This document shows positions 1 to 8,102 of a stretch of 34,663 bases of DNA, in pieces. The number at the start of each line of letters is the position of its first letter. Within the stretch, counting starts at the first letter, position 1. Below the pieces are notes generated by a model. The model searched no databases and was not told the origin of the DNA. It was given only the letters and a program-made list of their open reading frames with translations. This stretch comes from Pseudomonadota bacterium. GTDB taxonomy: Bacteria; Desulfobacterota; Desulfobaccia; Desulfobaccales; 0-14-0-80-60-11. The stretch covers positions 1 through 34,663 of the forward strand of contig JAHIKF010000156.1 of the NCBI GenBank assembly GCA_018897875.1. Reading direction: 5' to 3'. The translations under genes were made by a program, and so were the position numbers.

Positions 1-7
1 CAAGAAT

Positions 8-24
8 GGCGCGTGAGACGCGCC
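8..24. repeat. Short perfect palindrome ending in CCCTAC
   Basis: A 7-bp stem (GGCGCGT / ACGCGCC) with loop GAG is followed by CTACGG. It belongs to a family of small hairpins seen elsewhere in the window (5456-5476, 5545-5566) that share the 3' flank CCCTAC but differ in stem sequence. It lies 50 bases beyond the stop of the sigma-54 regulator and could end that transcript, although it has no U-tract. The rest of positions 1-76 holds no gene that I can see. Confidence 0.55.
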
Positions 25-76
25 CTACGGATTTTAGTTGCAGCCCCGGGCGGCTCCGGTCCGTTGAATCCCCACC

Positions 77-1447
77 CTACCAGTTGGTCCGCAGGCGGTA
101 TTTTTCGATCTTGTGGCTCAGAGTCTTGCGGTTGATCCTGAGGATGCGGGCGGCTTCCTGGCGCCGGCCCTTGGTGCGGCGCAGGATGAATTGAATGTAG
201 CGCTTTTCCAACTCCTCCAGCGAGTAGTTTTCATCCGAGAAGTCATGGAACTCGCCCTGACGCTGGGAAATGAAGCTCGGCAAATGTTCCGGCTGGATGA
301 CGGCCCCATCTTCCAGGATCACGATGCGCTCAATGGTGTGCTCCAGTTCCCGGACATTGCCCGGCCAGCCATAGTCTATGAACAATTTCAGGGCCTGGCT
401 GGAGATGCCGGTAATTTCCCGGTGGCCTTTCTGATTGTATTGGCGGAGAAAGTGATCCACCAGCAGGGCGATGTCCCCGGTGCGTTCCCTCAGAGGCGGT
501 AAGTGGATGGGAATGACGCTGAGCCGGTAGTAGAGGTCCTCCCGGAAGGCGCCCGCCTTGATGGCTTCCTTCAGGTCGCGGTTGGACGAGGCGATGATGC
601 GGATATCCAGTTTAATGCGTTTCTGGCTCCCCACCTGCATGAACTCCCGCTCCTGGATCACCCGCAGGAGCTTGGCCTGGATATTCAGGCTCAGGTTGCT
701 GATCTCGTCGAAGAAAAAGGTCCCGTGATTGGCCAGTTCGAAGAGCCCGTGTTTCGTCTGCAGGGCCCCGGTGAAAGAACCCTTGACGTGACCGAAAAGC
801 TCGCTTTCCAACAAGGTCTCCACCAGGGCGGAGCAATCCACCGGGACGAATTCCTGTCCGGCTCGCGGGCTGAGCAGGTGGATGGCCCGGGCCCCGAGCT
901 CTTTGCCGGTGCCGGATTCCCCGGTGAGCAGCACGGTGCTGTCGCTGGGCGCGGCCCGCTTGATCTTATCGAACACCCGCCGCATGGCGGGACTCTGGCC
1001 CAGAATAAAATCCAGGCCCAGGCCGCCGGCGGCTTCCGGTTCAGGTGCGACCGGCCGGTTTTTCTGGGCCAGGTGGTCCCGGGCCTTCTGTACCACCGCT
1101 TCCAGTTCCTCGATCCTAAACGGCTTGACCAGGTAGTCCAGGGCCCCGAGCCTGATACACTCTACCGCCCCGGCAATGGTGGGGTAACCGGTAATCATGA
1201 TGACTTCGGTGTCGGGAAAATCCTGACGGATATGTTTCAGCAACTGCATCCCGTCCATGTCCGGCAGCTTGATGTCCAGAAGGACGACGGCAAACGGCTG
1301 ACGGGCCAACTGGGCCAGCGCCTGGGTGGCGCCGGTTGCGGTGGTCACTGCAAGTCCCTGCGTGGTGAGCACCCGGGCGATGCCCTCGCGCAACGCGGCT
1401 TCATCATCCACCACCAGGATCTGCCGGTTTAAATCACTCCTTGGCAT
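77..1447 (-). CDS. Sigma-54-dependent response regulator (NtrC/AtoC type)
   Basis: A phosphorylation-controlled activator of sigma-54 promoters. The N-terminal receiver domain (about residues 8-125) has the acidic pair VVDDE, the phospho-acceptor Asp in VLLDIKLPD (about residue 58) and the Lys of VKPF. The central AAA+ domain (about 145-380) has Walker A GESGTGKE, a sigma-54-contacting loop reading GSFTGA instead of the usual GAFTGA, and Walker B FFFDEIS. A Fis-type helix-turn-helix closes the protein (GRRQEAARILRINRKTLSHKI). I prefer the ATG at 1447, which has AAAGGG five bases upstream, over the GTG at 1453. Its 5' end overlaps the stop of the upstream hybrid kinase gene, so the two are co-transcribed and probably form one phosphorelay. 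Target genes cannot be read from the sequence. Confidence 0.93.
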   Translation of the reverse strand: MPRSDLNRQILVVDDEAALREGIARVLTTQGLAVTTATGATQALAQLARQPFAVVLLDIKLPDMDGMQLLKHIRQDFPDTEVIMITGYPTIAGAVECIRLGALDYLVKPFRIEELEAVVQKARDHLAQKNRPVAPEPEAAGGLGLDFILGQSPAMRRVFDKIKRAAPSDSTVLLTGESGTGKELGARAIHLLSPRAGQEFVPVDCSALVETLLESELFGHVKGSFTGALQTKHGLFELANHGTFFFDEISNLSLNIQAKLLRVIQEREFMQVGSQKRIKLDIRIIASSNRDLKEAIKAGAFREDLYYRLSVIPIHLPPLRERTGDIALLVDHFLRQYNQKGHREITGISSQALKLFIDYGWPGNVRELEHTIERIVILEDGAVIQPEHLPSFISQRQGEFHDFSDENYSLEELEKRYIQFILRRTKGRRQEAARILRINRKTLSHKIEKYRLRTNW

Positions 1448-2936
1448 CCGCACCCTTTGCCGCGCCCACCGTAGGCAGCTTGACCCGGAAGGTGGTGCCC
1501 GCCCCGACTTCGCTGTCCACGTCCACCGACCCCCGGTGGGCCTCGATGAGCCCTTTGACCAGCGCCAGGCCTAACCCGGTCCCGATCACCTGCCGGGTCT
1601 TGGGGCTCTTGACCCGGTAGAACTTGTCAAAAATTTTGGAGATCTCCTCCGCCTCAATGCCGATGCCCTGGTCCTTCACCTCAACTTCCAGGTAGTCCCC
1701 GCGGGAGATGGCGGTAATCCTGACTTCGCCCCCATCCGGAGAGTAATTGATGGCATTGCTCACCAGGTTGCCGAACACTTCCTCCATGCTGCGGCGGTCG
1801 GCCTGGATGAGAGGCAGTCCGTCGGGCGCCACCAGCTTCAAGGTGACCTGCTGGCTGGCAGCCCTCTCCCGTAAGAGTTCCACCAGTTCGCCCAGAATTT
1901 CCGGCAAATTCAGCGGCACCTGCTCCAGTTGCCCGTAACCCGCTTCCATCTTGGCCACGTCCAACAGGTCGTTGATCAGGTCGAGCAAACCCTGGATCTT
2001 GGCATGGGCCCGGGTGAGCAGCTCCCGCTGCTTGGCGGTCAGATCCCCGGCCAAACCGTCCAGGATCACGGCATGCTGCTGCTTGATGGCGGCCAGGGGG
2101 GACCGGAGTTCGTGGGACACCATGCGCACGAAATCGTTCTTCATTTCATCCAGTTCTTTGAAGTGGGTGACGTCGTGGAATACGGTGACCGTGCCCAGCA
2201 CCTGGCTGTCCGGCCCGGAAAACGGGGCCGACAAGGCCCGCAGGTGAATGCGGTTTTGGCAAAGCTCCTGGGCGATAAACCGCGCCTCGCTCCGGCTGCC
2301 GCCCGCCAGCAGGGACTCGATGGCCACCTGAAAGTCGCGGTCGCCGACATAGGCCTGCACCGATCCGGGGTGAGGCGGCGGCGCCTGGACCCCCAAAAGC
2401 TGCATGAGGGTAGAGTTGCACAACACCACCTCGCCCTCCCGGTTGGTCACCAGCACCCCGTCGGCCATGCAGTTGACGATGGTGTGCATCCGGCTCTGTT
2501 CCATGGCCAGGTTGTAGAGGTTCCGGGCCTGCTCCTCCTGGAGCTGCCGGGTCTGCTGTTCCAGGAGATGCTTTTCCAGGGCCCGTTTGACCACCAAGAT
2601 GAGGTGGTCGATGCTGAAGGGCTTGGTGACGAAGTCATAGGCGCCCTTTTTCATGCACTCCACCGCGTCGGCCACAGTGCCCAGCCCGGTCATGATGATC
2701 ACCGGGATGCCGGGGTAGCGGACGGAGGTCTGCTCCAGGACCTCCAGGGCCCCCATCACCGGCATCTTCAGGTCGCAGAGGACCACGTTGACCAGCTCGG
2801 CGCCCAGTTTGTCCAGGGCCTCTTGGCCGTTGGCGGCCGTGAGCACCCGGTAGCCTTCGGGCTTGAGAACCAGGGTGCAACCATCCCGAAGCACCTTTTC
2901 GTCGTCCACCACCAATACGGTGTATTGGTCCGTCAT
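1434..2936 (-). CDS. Hybrid receiver-PAS-histidine kinase
   Basis: A cytoplasmic signalling protein with an inverted order: receiver first, kinase last. The receiver (about 1-120) has DDE at 11-13, phospho-acceptor Asp55 in VVLCDLKMP and Lys105 in TKPF. A coiled stretch (about 120-150) leads into a PAS domain (about 150-262). The HisKA segment carries His275 in MVSHELRSPL, and the HATPase domain ends the protein (N box NAINYSPDGG, G1 DQGIGI, G2 GTGLGLALV). No membrane segment is visible. Start ATG at 2936 follows AAGGTG. It overlaps the sigma-54 regulator downstream and lies 95 bp after the multi-PAS kinase, so it is a plausible intermediate in a phosphorelay from that kinase to the regulator. 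The stimulus is unknown. Confidence 0.92.
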   Translation of the reverse strand: MTDQYTVLVVDDEKVLRDGCTLVLKPEGYRVLTAANGQEALDKLGAELVNVVLCDLKMPVMGALEVLEQTSVRYPGIPVIIMTGLGTVADAVECMKKGAYDFVTKPFSIDHLILVVKRALEKHLLEQQTRQLQEEQARNLYNLAMEQSRMHTIVNCMADGVLVTNREGEVVLCNSTLMQLLGVQAPPPHPGSVQAYVGDRDFQVAIESLLAGGSRSEARFIAQELCQNRIHLRALSAPFSGPDSQVLGTVTVFHDVTHFKELDEMKNDFVRMVSHELRSPLAAIKQQHAVILDGLAGDLTAKQRELLTRAHAKIQGLLDLINDLLDVAKMEAGYGQLEQVPLNLPEILGELVELLRERAASQQVTLKLVAPDGLPLIQADRRSMEEVFGNLVSNAINYSPDGGEVRITAISRGDYLEVEVKDQGIGIEAEEISKIFDKFYRVKSPKTRQVIGTGLGLALVKGLIEAHRGSVDVDSEVGAGTTFRVKLPTVGAAKGADAKE

Positions 2937-3031
2937 AATTCACCTTTTGATCAGCGGCCAGCTTCAGGAAGACCCTGGGGCTGCGCTATCTTGCTCATGG
3001 CTGATTGCCGACGGCTGACTGTTTGGCAGAC

Positions 3032-5344
3032 CTATTCCCAGTCCATCTGCTCCTGGTTTTCCTGAGCATCCAGGGGCAGTCTAATGGTGAAATCAGTGCC
3101 GCCACCGCGCGGGCTCTCCACCTCGATACTTCCGCCATGCCGTTGAATGACCCCATAGACGATGGATAGGCCCAGGCCGGTGCCTTTACCCGGAGGTTTG
3201 GTGGTAAAAAAGGGGTCAAAAATTTTATCCCGCAGTTCCGGTGGAATCCCACTGCCGGTATCCGCAAAAGTGATGATCACCCCATCTCTCTCAGGGGTAG
3301 CACAGCTGGTGATGGTGATCCTGCCCAGCCGGTTCATAGCGTCGGCGGCATTGAGCAGCAGGTTGGTAAAGACCTGCTGGAGTTCACCCGGATCGCCAAA
3401 AATCTGGGGCAGCTGGTGGTCCAGAGATAGTTTGATCTGGATATTTTGGAAAAGAAGCTGCTGGTCCATAAGCTTCACACACCGCGAGATGATTTCGTTT
3501 ATACTCAGGAGGGTTTTTTGCCCCAAAGACTGCCGGCTGAATTCCAGCAGGCGGGTGACAATTTGTTTACAACGCAGAGTTTGGTTGATGATTTCTTCTA
3601 TGTGGTCACGACCTGCGGCATTCGCCTCCATATGCCGCTGCAATAATTCAGCATAAATGAGGATGCCGGCCAGGGGATTATTGATTTCATGGGCCACCCC
3701 CGCGGCTAACTGCCCCAGGGAGGCAATCTTTTCAGCCTGCAAAAGTTGATTTTGGGTCTCTTCCAGTTTTTTTTGCATCCTTCGATGTTGGCGCAGGTCG
3801 GAAAAGATTCCGACGCTGCCGACTTCTTGCCCCTTGTCCCTGATAATCGCGGCCGAAAACCTCACCGGCACTTCCTCTCCATCTTTATTATAAAAGGTGA
3901 TCTCGGTGGTATTGAGTCGGTCAGGTTGACCGTATTCGCCACTGCGCATCCGGCGCATCATCTCTTTGGCCAATTCGAGCGGATAGAACCGGTGTAATCT
4001 TTTTCTATCGGCGATGACCTCCCCGGCCTGGTAACCCAGGATACGTTCGGCTCCTTCACTAAAAATTAAGGGGCTCCCTTTGGTGTCGATCACCACGATG
4101 CCGTCCACCGAACAACGGATTATATTGCTAAGAAAGATATTGGTTTTTTTAAGTTGTTCATGCATCCTGATGCGTTGGGTGAGGTCACGCAGGTAAATGC
4201 AGGTGAGAATATGTTTGCCGATCTGGGACGCCGCCATGCAGGTCTCGAAGACGCGGTTTTCCTCCGGGTGTATATACGTCCCGTTAAGGGTGGTGCAAAA
4301 TTGTACTTCTTCCTGGCGGTCTTGTTCTCCCATACTTGTCAGTTCCACCGCCATTTTATGATGCTGGGGGGTGAGGATTTCCTCCAGGCTCTTTCCGACC
4401 AGCTCCTCCTTGGACCGTCCGATTATTTCGGCCATCTTTGAGTTGGCAAAGATGATGCGCTGATTCTCATCAGCCATCAGCATGCCTTCTTGGGTCAACT
4501 CGGTGATCAAATCGAGCTTGCGTTCCGCCTCCACTATGGGAGTGATATCCCGAACCGCCTCAAAGCCGCCGATGACCCGGCCCTCGGGGTCGGTGATAAT
4601 GGAGGCGTAGACCGTCACCGGGACTTCCTGGCCGTGCCGGGTCCGCACTACCCGCCGCACCCCGGAGAAGGCCTTTTTCTGGAGCATAACCTGCTTGAGG
4701 ACGCAATCGGCGGTATTGCACTGGACGGTATTCAGCAACTCCCCGCAGGTCATGCGGCCCACCACCTCGCTCCGGGAGTAGCCGCTGAGCTTCTCCATGC
4801 GCTCGTTGAGGTGGGTGACCATTAGAAACGGGTCCACCATGAAGAAGGGTATGGGGAAATTTTCCAGGATGCTGGAGAGGGTCGCCATCTGCTGTGCCAT
4901 CACCGGGTGGGCCAGCAAATCGGCGTGCTCCCGGATGAGGATGAAACAGCCGGCCTTTTGGTTATCGGCGCCCCGGATGGGAGTGGCGCTGAGGGAGAGG
5001 GGGGCGCCCAGGGGCCACCGCGTCTTCAGCAGAACGGGCGCCTGCCGGTAGCTCTCCCCCAGCTGGGGGCACGGCTCGGGCCGGGAGGCGTCCTGGCCGG
5101 TCCCCTCAATAATGGCGGTTTTCGAACAGATGGGACAGGGGCCCCCCGGACGCAGGGACTCCCCAAAGAGTTTCTGTGCGGCGCAATTGAGAAAAACCAC
5201 CTCCCGGTCGCGGTTGGTGACCACCACCGGATCGGGGAACTCCTCCAGGAGCGGACCCAGGAACTCCACCGGCATGGCGGCGGCCCCGGTTAACGCCGGG
5301 GGCGCGTCAGGTCCGCTCGGGGGGGCATCGTGCTCTGATTTCAT
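3032..5344 (-). CDS. Multi-PAS sensor histidine kinase
   Basis: A soluble 770-residue sensor kinase with about four PAS domains in series (roughly residues 25-130, 150-270, 275-400 and 405-530), a short coiled coil, a HisKA segment with the phospho-acceptor His in GVAHEINNPL, and a HATPase domain (N box NLLLNAADA, G1 DTGSGIP, F box FFTTKP, G2 GTGLGLSIV). I place the start at ATG 5344, preceded by GAGAAGGAA, not at the upstream in-frame codon at 5440, because the intervening stretch is palindromic spacer DNA. The first PAS domain carries CPICSK and the second carries CNTADC plus a nearby Cys, which is unusual for PAS domains and could bind metal or sense redox state. It is the first gene of the signalling trio. 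Confidence 0.92.
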   Translation of the reverse strand: MKSEHDAPPSGPDAPPALTGAAAMPVEFLGPLLEEFPDPVVVTNRDREVVFLNCAAQKLFGESLRPGGPCPICSKTAIIEGTGQDASRPEPCPQLGESYRQAPVLLKTRWPLGAPLSLSATPIRGADNQKAGCFILIREHADLLAHPVMAQQMATLSSILENFPIPFFMVDPFLMVTHLNERMEKLSGYSRSEVVGRMTCGELLNTVQCNTADCVLKQVMLQKKAFSGVRRVVRTRHGQEVPVTVYASIITDPEGRVIGGFEAVRDITPIVEAERKLDLITELTQEGMLMADENQRIIFANSKMAEIIGRSKEELVGKSLEEILTPQHHKMAVELTSMGEQDRQEEVQFCTTLNGTYIHPEENRVFETCMAASQIGKHILTCIYLRDLTQRIRMHEQLKKTNIFLSNIIRCSVDGIVVIDTKGSPLIFSEGAERILGYQAGEVIADRKRLHRFYPLELAKEMMRRMRSGEYGQPDRLNTTEITFYNKDGEEVPVRFSAAIIRDKGQEVGSVGIFSDLRQHRRMQKKLEETQNQLLQAEKIASLGQLAAGVAHEINNPLAGILIYAELLQRHMEANAAGRDHIEEIINQTLRCKQIVTRLLEFSRQSLGQKTLLSINEIISRCVKLMDQQLLFQNIQIKLSLDHQLPQIFGDPGELQQVFTNLLLNAADAMNRLGRITITSCATPERDGVIITFADTGSGIPPELRDKIFDPFFTTKPPGKGTGLGLSIVYGVIQRHGGSIEVESPRGGGTDFTIRLPLDAQENQEQMDWE

Positions 5345-5401
5345 GGTCCGTTCCTTCTCGCTGGCATAGAGCGAGAGATAAACTCGTTCCCGAGTTCCTG
5401 C

Positions 5402-5581
5402 CTTGAAAAGTGTCTCCGTAGGGTGCGTCCTACGCACCAACTAATCAGCGGAATTGGCGGGCAGTGCCCGCCCTACATATCTCTTCATCATTAGTGGCAC
5501 AGGCCTCTGGCCTGTGGGAAGCAGAGTATGACAGTGTAGCTATTGGTGCGTAGGACGCACCCTACGAAAGACTTTTCAGAA
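5402..5581. mobile_element. MITE-like element with ~24-38 bp inverted ends
   Basis: Positions 5417-5440 and 5543-5566 are exact 24-base inverted copies. The similarity extends outward, with TGAAAAGT just outside the left copy and its complement ACTTTTCA outside the right copy. That gives an element of about 180 bp with no coding capacity. Inside are two more perfect palindromes: 5456-5472 (GGCGGGC, loop AGT, GCCCGCC) and 5498-5516 (CACAGGCC, loop TCT, GGCCTGTG). The element fills the spacer between the ACT-domain gene and the multi-PAS kinase. No target-site duplication is obvious. It could be a non-autonomous transposon or a composite of REP-like palindromes. Confidence 0.5.
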
Positions 5582-5591
5582 AAAACTCACC

Positions 5592-6647
5592 TCAGCGCTC
5601 GGCTGGCGCCGGAGCGCATTCCACCGGGGCGGCAAAGGTGTTCCCCAGGATTACCTGGGCCGCGGCCAGCTCGTGCTGGCGAATGATCAGCGAGATCGAC
5701 GAGATGGTGCAGCTCAGGGCCAACAGGGAGATGTGGGCCGTCTCCAGGGCCGCAACCAATGTGTGGGCGATGCCGTAGCGGTCGCCGAAATGGGGGCCGT
5801 GGAGAAAAATGCCCGCCACCGGGGTGAGGCGCATGGGCTGGAGATCCGGCAGATGGCTTGTCAAAACCCGCCGCACTTCGTCCCCGTGATCCAACCCGCC
5901 GGGTTGGCGCCGGGCCGTGGAAAACGACAGGATGAATTCTTGGCCTCCGAGCCCCGGCAGGGCCACCAAAAACGGTATGGCCAGGCCCAGTTTGCCCATC
6001 TCCATCAGCGCCGTGGCAAACCCGGCCAGGATGTCGGCGGTGGCAATGCTCATGCCCCAGAGGTCCAGGTCCGATTGCGGGATAATCCAGTACACCTTGT
6101 TGACCTTCTCCTGGTAGGTGGCCACCACTTTCTCCAGGTATTCCTTGGGAGGGGCCTGGGCGGAAAAAAATTCCTCGGGGGAGGCGAAACCCGGAAAGGT
6201 GAAATGCTCGAACAACTGTGCCACGGCGGGCTTGATACGCCGGGACGACAGCACCGCGGAGATGGCGGAGGGGGAGCTGGCCAGGCCGTGGATCACCACC
6301 CGGGCTCGGGCCAGGCTCCTGATGAACGTACCTATGACTTCGGGGCGCTTGTCATGGGGGTAAACGGCCAGGATCGAGGTGCCCGGCTGCAAGGCCAGCC
6401 AGGCGGCGGGGTCGGCCCGGGACTGCAGCAGGGTTAGAGCGGCTTCCCCATTGTGGCTGGCGGTGCACAGCACCTCGCGATCGCCAGACACGTGGGTAAA
6501 AAAGGTCAGGTTGAGGCGCTGTTGGGCCAGCGGCGCACACACCGAAGGCCCCAAGCGGTTATCTTCCAACGGGGAGGAAGACTCCACGCAGGCGCCCTCC
6601 TCCAGGACTTTAAGGCCACCTATCCTGATCCGTTCGAATTTTTTCAA
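5592..6647 (-). CDS. Double ACT-domain protein of unknown function
   Basis: A 351-residue soluble protein. The C-terminal part (about residues 278-335) reads like the ACT regulatory domain of aspartokinases: a strand with GIFLHG, then FGDRYGIAHTLVAALETAHI, then ISLLALSCTISSISLII. The N-terminal part (about 1-80) has a second ACT-like pattern. The middle, with a proline-rich FPGFASPEE segment and YWIIPQSDLDLWGMSIATAD, matches nothing I recognise. The kinase catalytic domain of aspartokinase is absent, so it is not an aspartate kinase despite the similarity. The start is probably TTG at 6647, because an in-frame stop lies just upstream and there is no clear Shine-Dalgarno. It follows the CheY-like gene by 25 bp and is probably co-transcribed with it. 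It may bind a small ligand such as an amino acid. Confidence 0.7.
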   Translation of the reverse strand: MKKFERIRIGGLKVLEEGACVESSSPLEDNRLGPSVCAPLAQQRLNLTFFTHVSGDREVLCTASHNGEAALTLLQSRADPAAWLALQPGTSILAVYPHDKRPEVIGTFIRSLARARVVIHGLASSPSAISAVLSSRRIKPAVAQLFEHFTFPGFASPEEFFSAQAPPKEYLEKVVATYQEKVNKVYWIIPQSDLDLWGMSIATADILAGFATALMEMGKLGLAIPFLVALPGLGGQEFILSFSTARRQPGGLDHGDEVRRVLTSHLPDLQPMRLTPVAGIFLHGPHFGDRYGIAHTLVAALETAHISLLALSCTISSISLIIRQHELAAAQVILGNTFAAPVECAPAPAER

Positions 6648-6672
6648 AGTTCGTCGGAGTCATGCCTGATGG

Positions 6673-7053
6673 TTAAAGTAATCTTTCGACCGCTTCCACC
6701 AGGGTGGCCGCATCCACGGGTTTGGGAATAAAATCTTCGGCTTCCACGCTCATCCCATCGGCATGGCTATAGCTGGTGGTAGGCACAGCCTCGCCCACCG
6801 CGGTGAGCAAAATGACCGGTATTTCCTTGGTCCACTTGTTGGATTTCAATTCCTTGCACAGCTCGTAGCCATTCTTTCTAGGCATCATCACGTCCAGAAT
6901 CAATACGTCCGGACGGCGTTTTTTAATGGCTTCCTCCCCTTCGATCCCGTCGTAAGCCTTCCCCACCTCAAAGCCCTTGGACTCCAGCATCATGGATACG
7001 GTTTCCACCAGATCCGGATCGTCGTCGACGATCAGTATGTACTTTGCAGACAT
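6673..7053 (-). CDS. CheY-like single-domain response regulator
   Basis: A stand-alone 126-residue receiver. It has the acidic pair in IVDDDPD, the phospho-acceptor Asp in VLILDVMMP (about residue 54), the conserved Thr of LLTAVG and Lys in FIPKPVD. There is no output domain. The start is ATG 7053, preceded by GGGGAGG. It lies 113 bp downstream of metF and directly upstream of the double-ACT gene. The insertion between strand 4 and helix 4 (VPTTSYSHADGMSVEAEDF) is longer than in CheY and is common in receivers of Desulfobacterota. It probably accepts phosphate from an unlinked kinase or from those at 1434-5344, but the partner cannot be identified. Confidence 0.9.
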   Translation of the reverse strand: MSAKYILIVDDDPDLVETVSMMLESKGFEVGKAYDGIEGEEAIKKRRPDVLILDVMMPRKNGYELCKELKSNKWTKEIPVILLTAVGEAVPTTSYSHADGMSVEAEDFIPKPVDAATLVEAVERLL

Positions 7054-7166
7054 GAGACCTCCCCTTTCAAGATGATCGTACTGCCATTATGAACGCAAAC
7101 TGGATAAATTACAAGGCTCATGAGGCCTCTAACGGATTTGGCGAAATTTTATGGCTCTCCCCGGGC

Positions 7167-8102
7167 TTAGGCCAACTGGGGTCTGGGAAAGAGGCCGCCC
7201 CGTTCCACGATTTCCCCGACTTTTTCTTCCCACTCGATGGCCATGATGTGGAAGCCCCGCACGCCTTCCACCTCTTTCAGTTCCTGGATCTGCTCCACCG
7301 CCAGGGTGAGGCCTTCTTCGGCCTGCTTTTCCTTGGGGACGCCGCCGATGCGCCTGATGATGTCGTCGGGAACATCTATGCCCGGGACCCGTTTCTGCAT
7401 GTACTTGGCCATGCCGACGTTTTTCATGGGGGTGATCCCGGCCAGGATGGCCACTTTTTCATGCAAACCCCGGTCCACCATCAGTTTCATGAACTCTTTG
7501 AACGTGTCCATGTTGTAGATGCACTGGGTCTGGATAAACTGCACCCCGGCCGCCACTTTCTTGGCCAGCCGGGACACCCGCATGGCCACGTTGGGCCCGG
7601 CGAAGGGGTTGGCCGCGGCGCCGATGTACATCTGGGGGCGCACCGCAAATTCGTGGCCGCCCAACAGCTTGCCCTCATCCCGCATCATCTTCACGGTCTG
7701 GATGAGCTGGATGGAATCCAGGTCAAAGACGTTGGCGCACTTGGGGTGGTCCCCGAAGTGCTGGTGGTCCCCGGTGAGGCAGAGTATGTTGTTGATGCCG
7801 AAGGAGGCCGCCCCCAGAATATCGCTCTGGAGGGCGATGCGGTTTCGGTCCCTGGTCACCATCTGGAGACAGGCCTCCAGCCCCATGAGCTTGAGGCGGA
7901 TGCAGCAGGCCAGGCTACAGACCCGGCACACCGACGTCTGGTTGTCCGTCACGTTGATGGCATCGACGTAATCCTTGATCAGGTTGCCCTTGTGCTCGAT
8001 CACGGCGCCATCGGCGCTCCGGGGCGGACCCACCTCGGAAGTGACCGCAAAGTTGCCCGAGTCGATCATCTTCTGCAGTTTGCTGGGAGTAGTCACACTC
8101 AT
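7167..8102 (-). CDS. metF: 5,10-methylenetetrahydrofolate reductase MetF (copy 1)
   Basis: Flavin enzyme interconverting 5,10-methylene-H4F and 5-methyl-H4F in the methyl branch of the Wood-Ljungdahl pathway. At 311 residues it has the usual MetF length. The N-terminal TSEVGPP holds the catalytic Glu position (about residue 23), NVTDNQ ends the next strand, and LTGDHQHFGDHP supplies the folate/flavin loop. The C-terminal (beta/alpha)8 features include FIQTQCIYN and AGITPMKNVGMAKYM. An unusual Cys cluster (Cys59, 62, 66, 67) sits on the helix after TDNQ. The start ATG overlaps the metV stop in an ATGA, so translation is coupled. By family analogy with the Moorella MetF-MetV-HdrABC-MvhD complex, the electron donor is MetV/HdrA and not free NADH. 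Confidence 0.93.
   Translation of the reverse strand: MSVTTPSKLQKMIDSGNFAVTSEVGPPRSADGAVIEHKGNLIKDYVDAINVTDNQTSVCRVCSLACCIRLKLMGLEACLQMVTRDRNRIALQSDILGAASFGINNILCLTGDHQHFGDHPKCANVFDLDSIQLIQTVKMMRDEGKLLGGHEFAVRPQMYIGAAANPFAGPNVAMRVSRLAKKVAAGVQFIQTQCIYNMDTFKEFMKLMVDRGLHEKVAILAGITPMKNVGMAKYMQKRVPGIDVPDDIIRRIGGVPKEKQAEEGLTLAVEQIQELKEVEGVRGFHIMAIEWEEKVGEIVERGGLFPRPQLA

Noticed and set aside
503..1432. Long plus-strand open frame (309 codons) opposite the sigma-54 regulator
   Set aside because: It is the antisense shadow of a gene with complete domain signatures; its translation is rich in Gly/Pro/Gln/His and has no recognisable family.
5592..6647. Calling this gene an aspartate kinase
   Set aside because: Only the ACT regulatory part is similar; the kinase catalytic motifs are missing.
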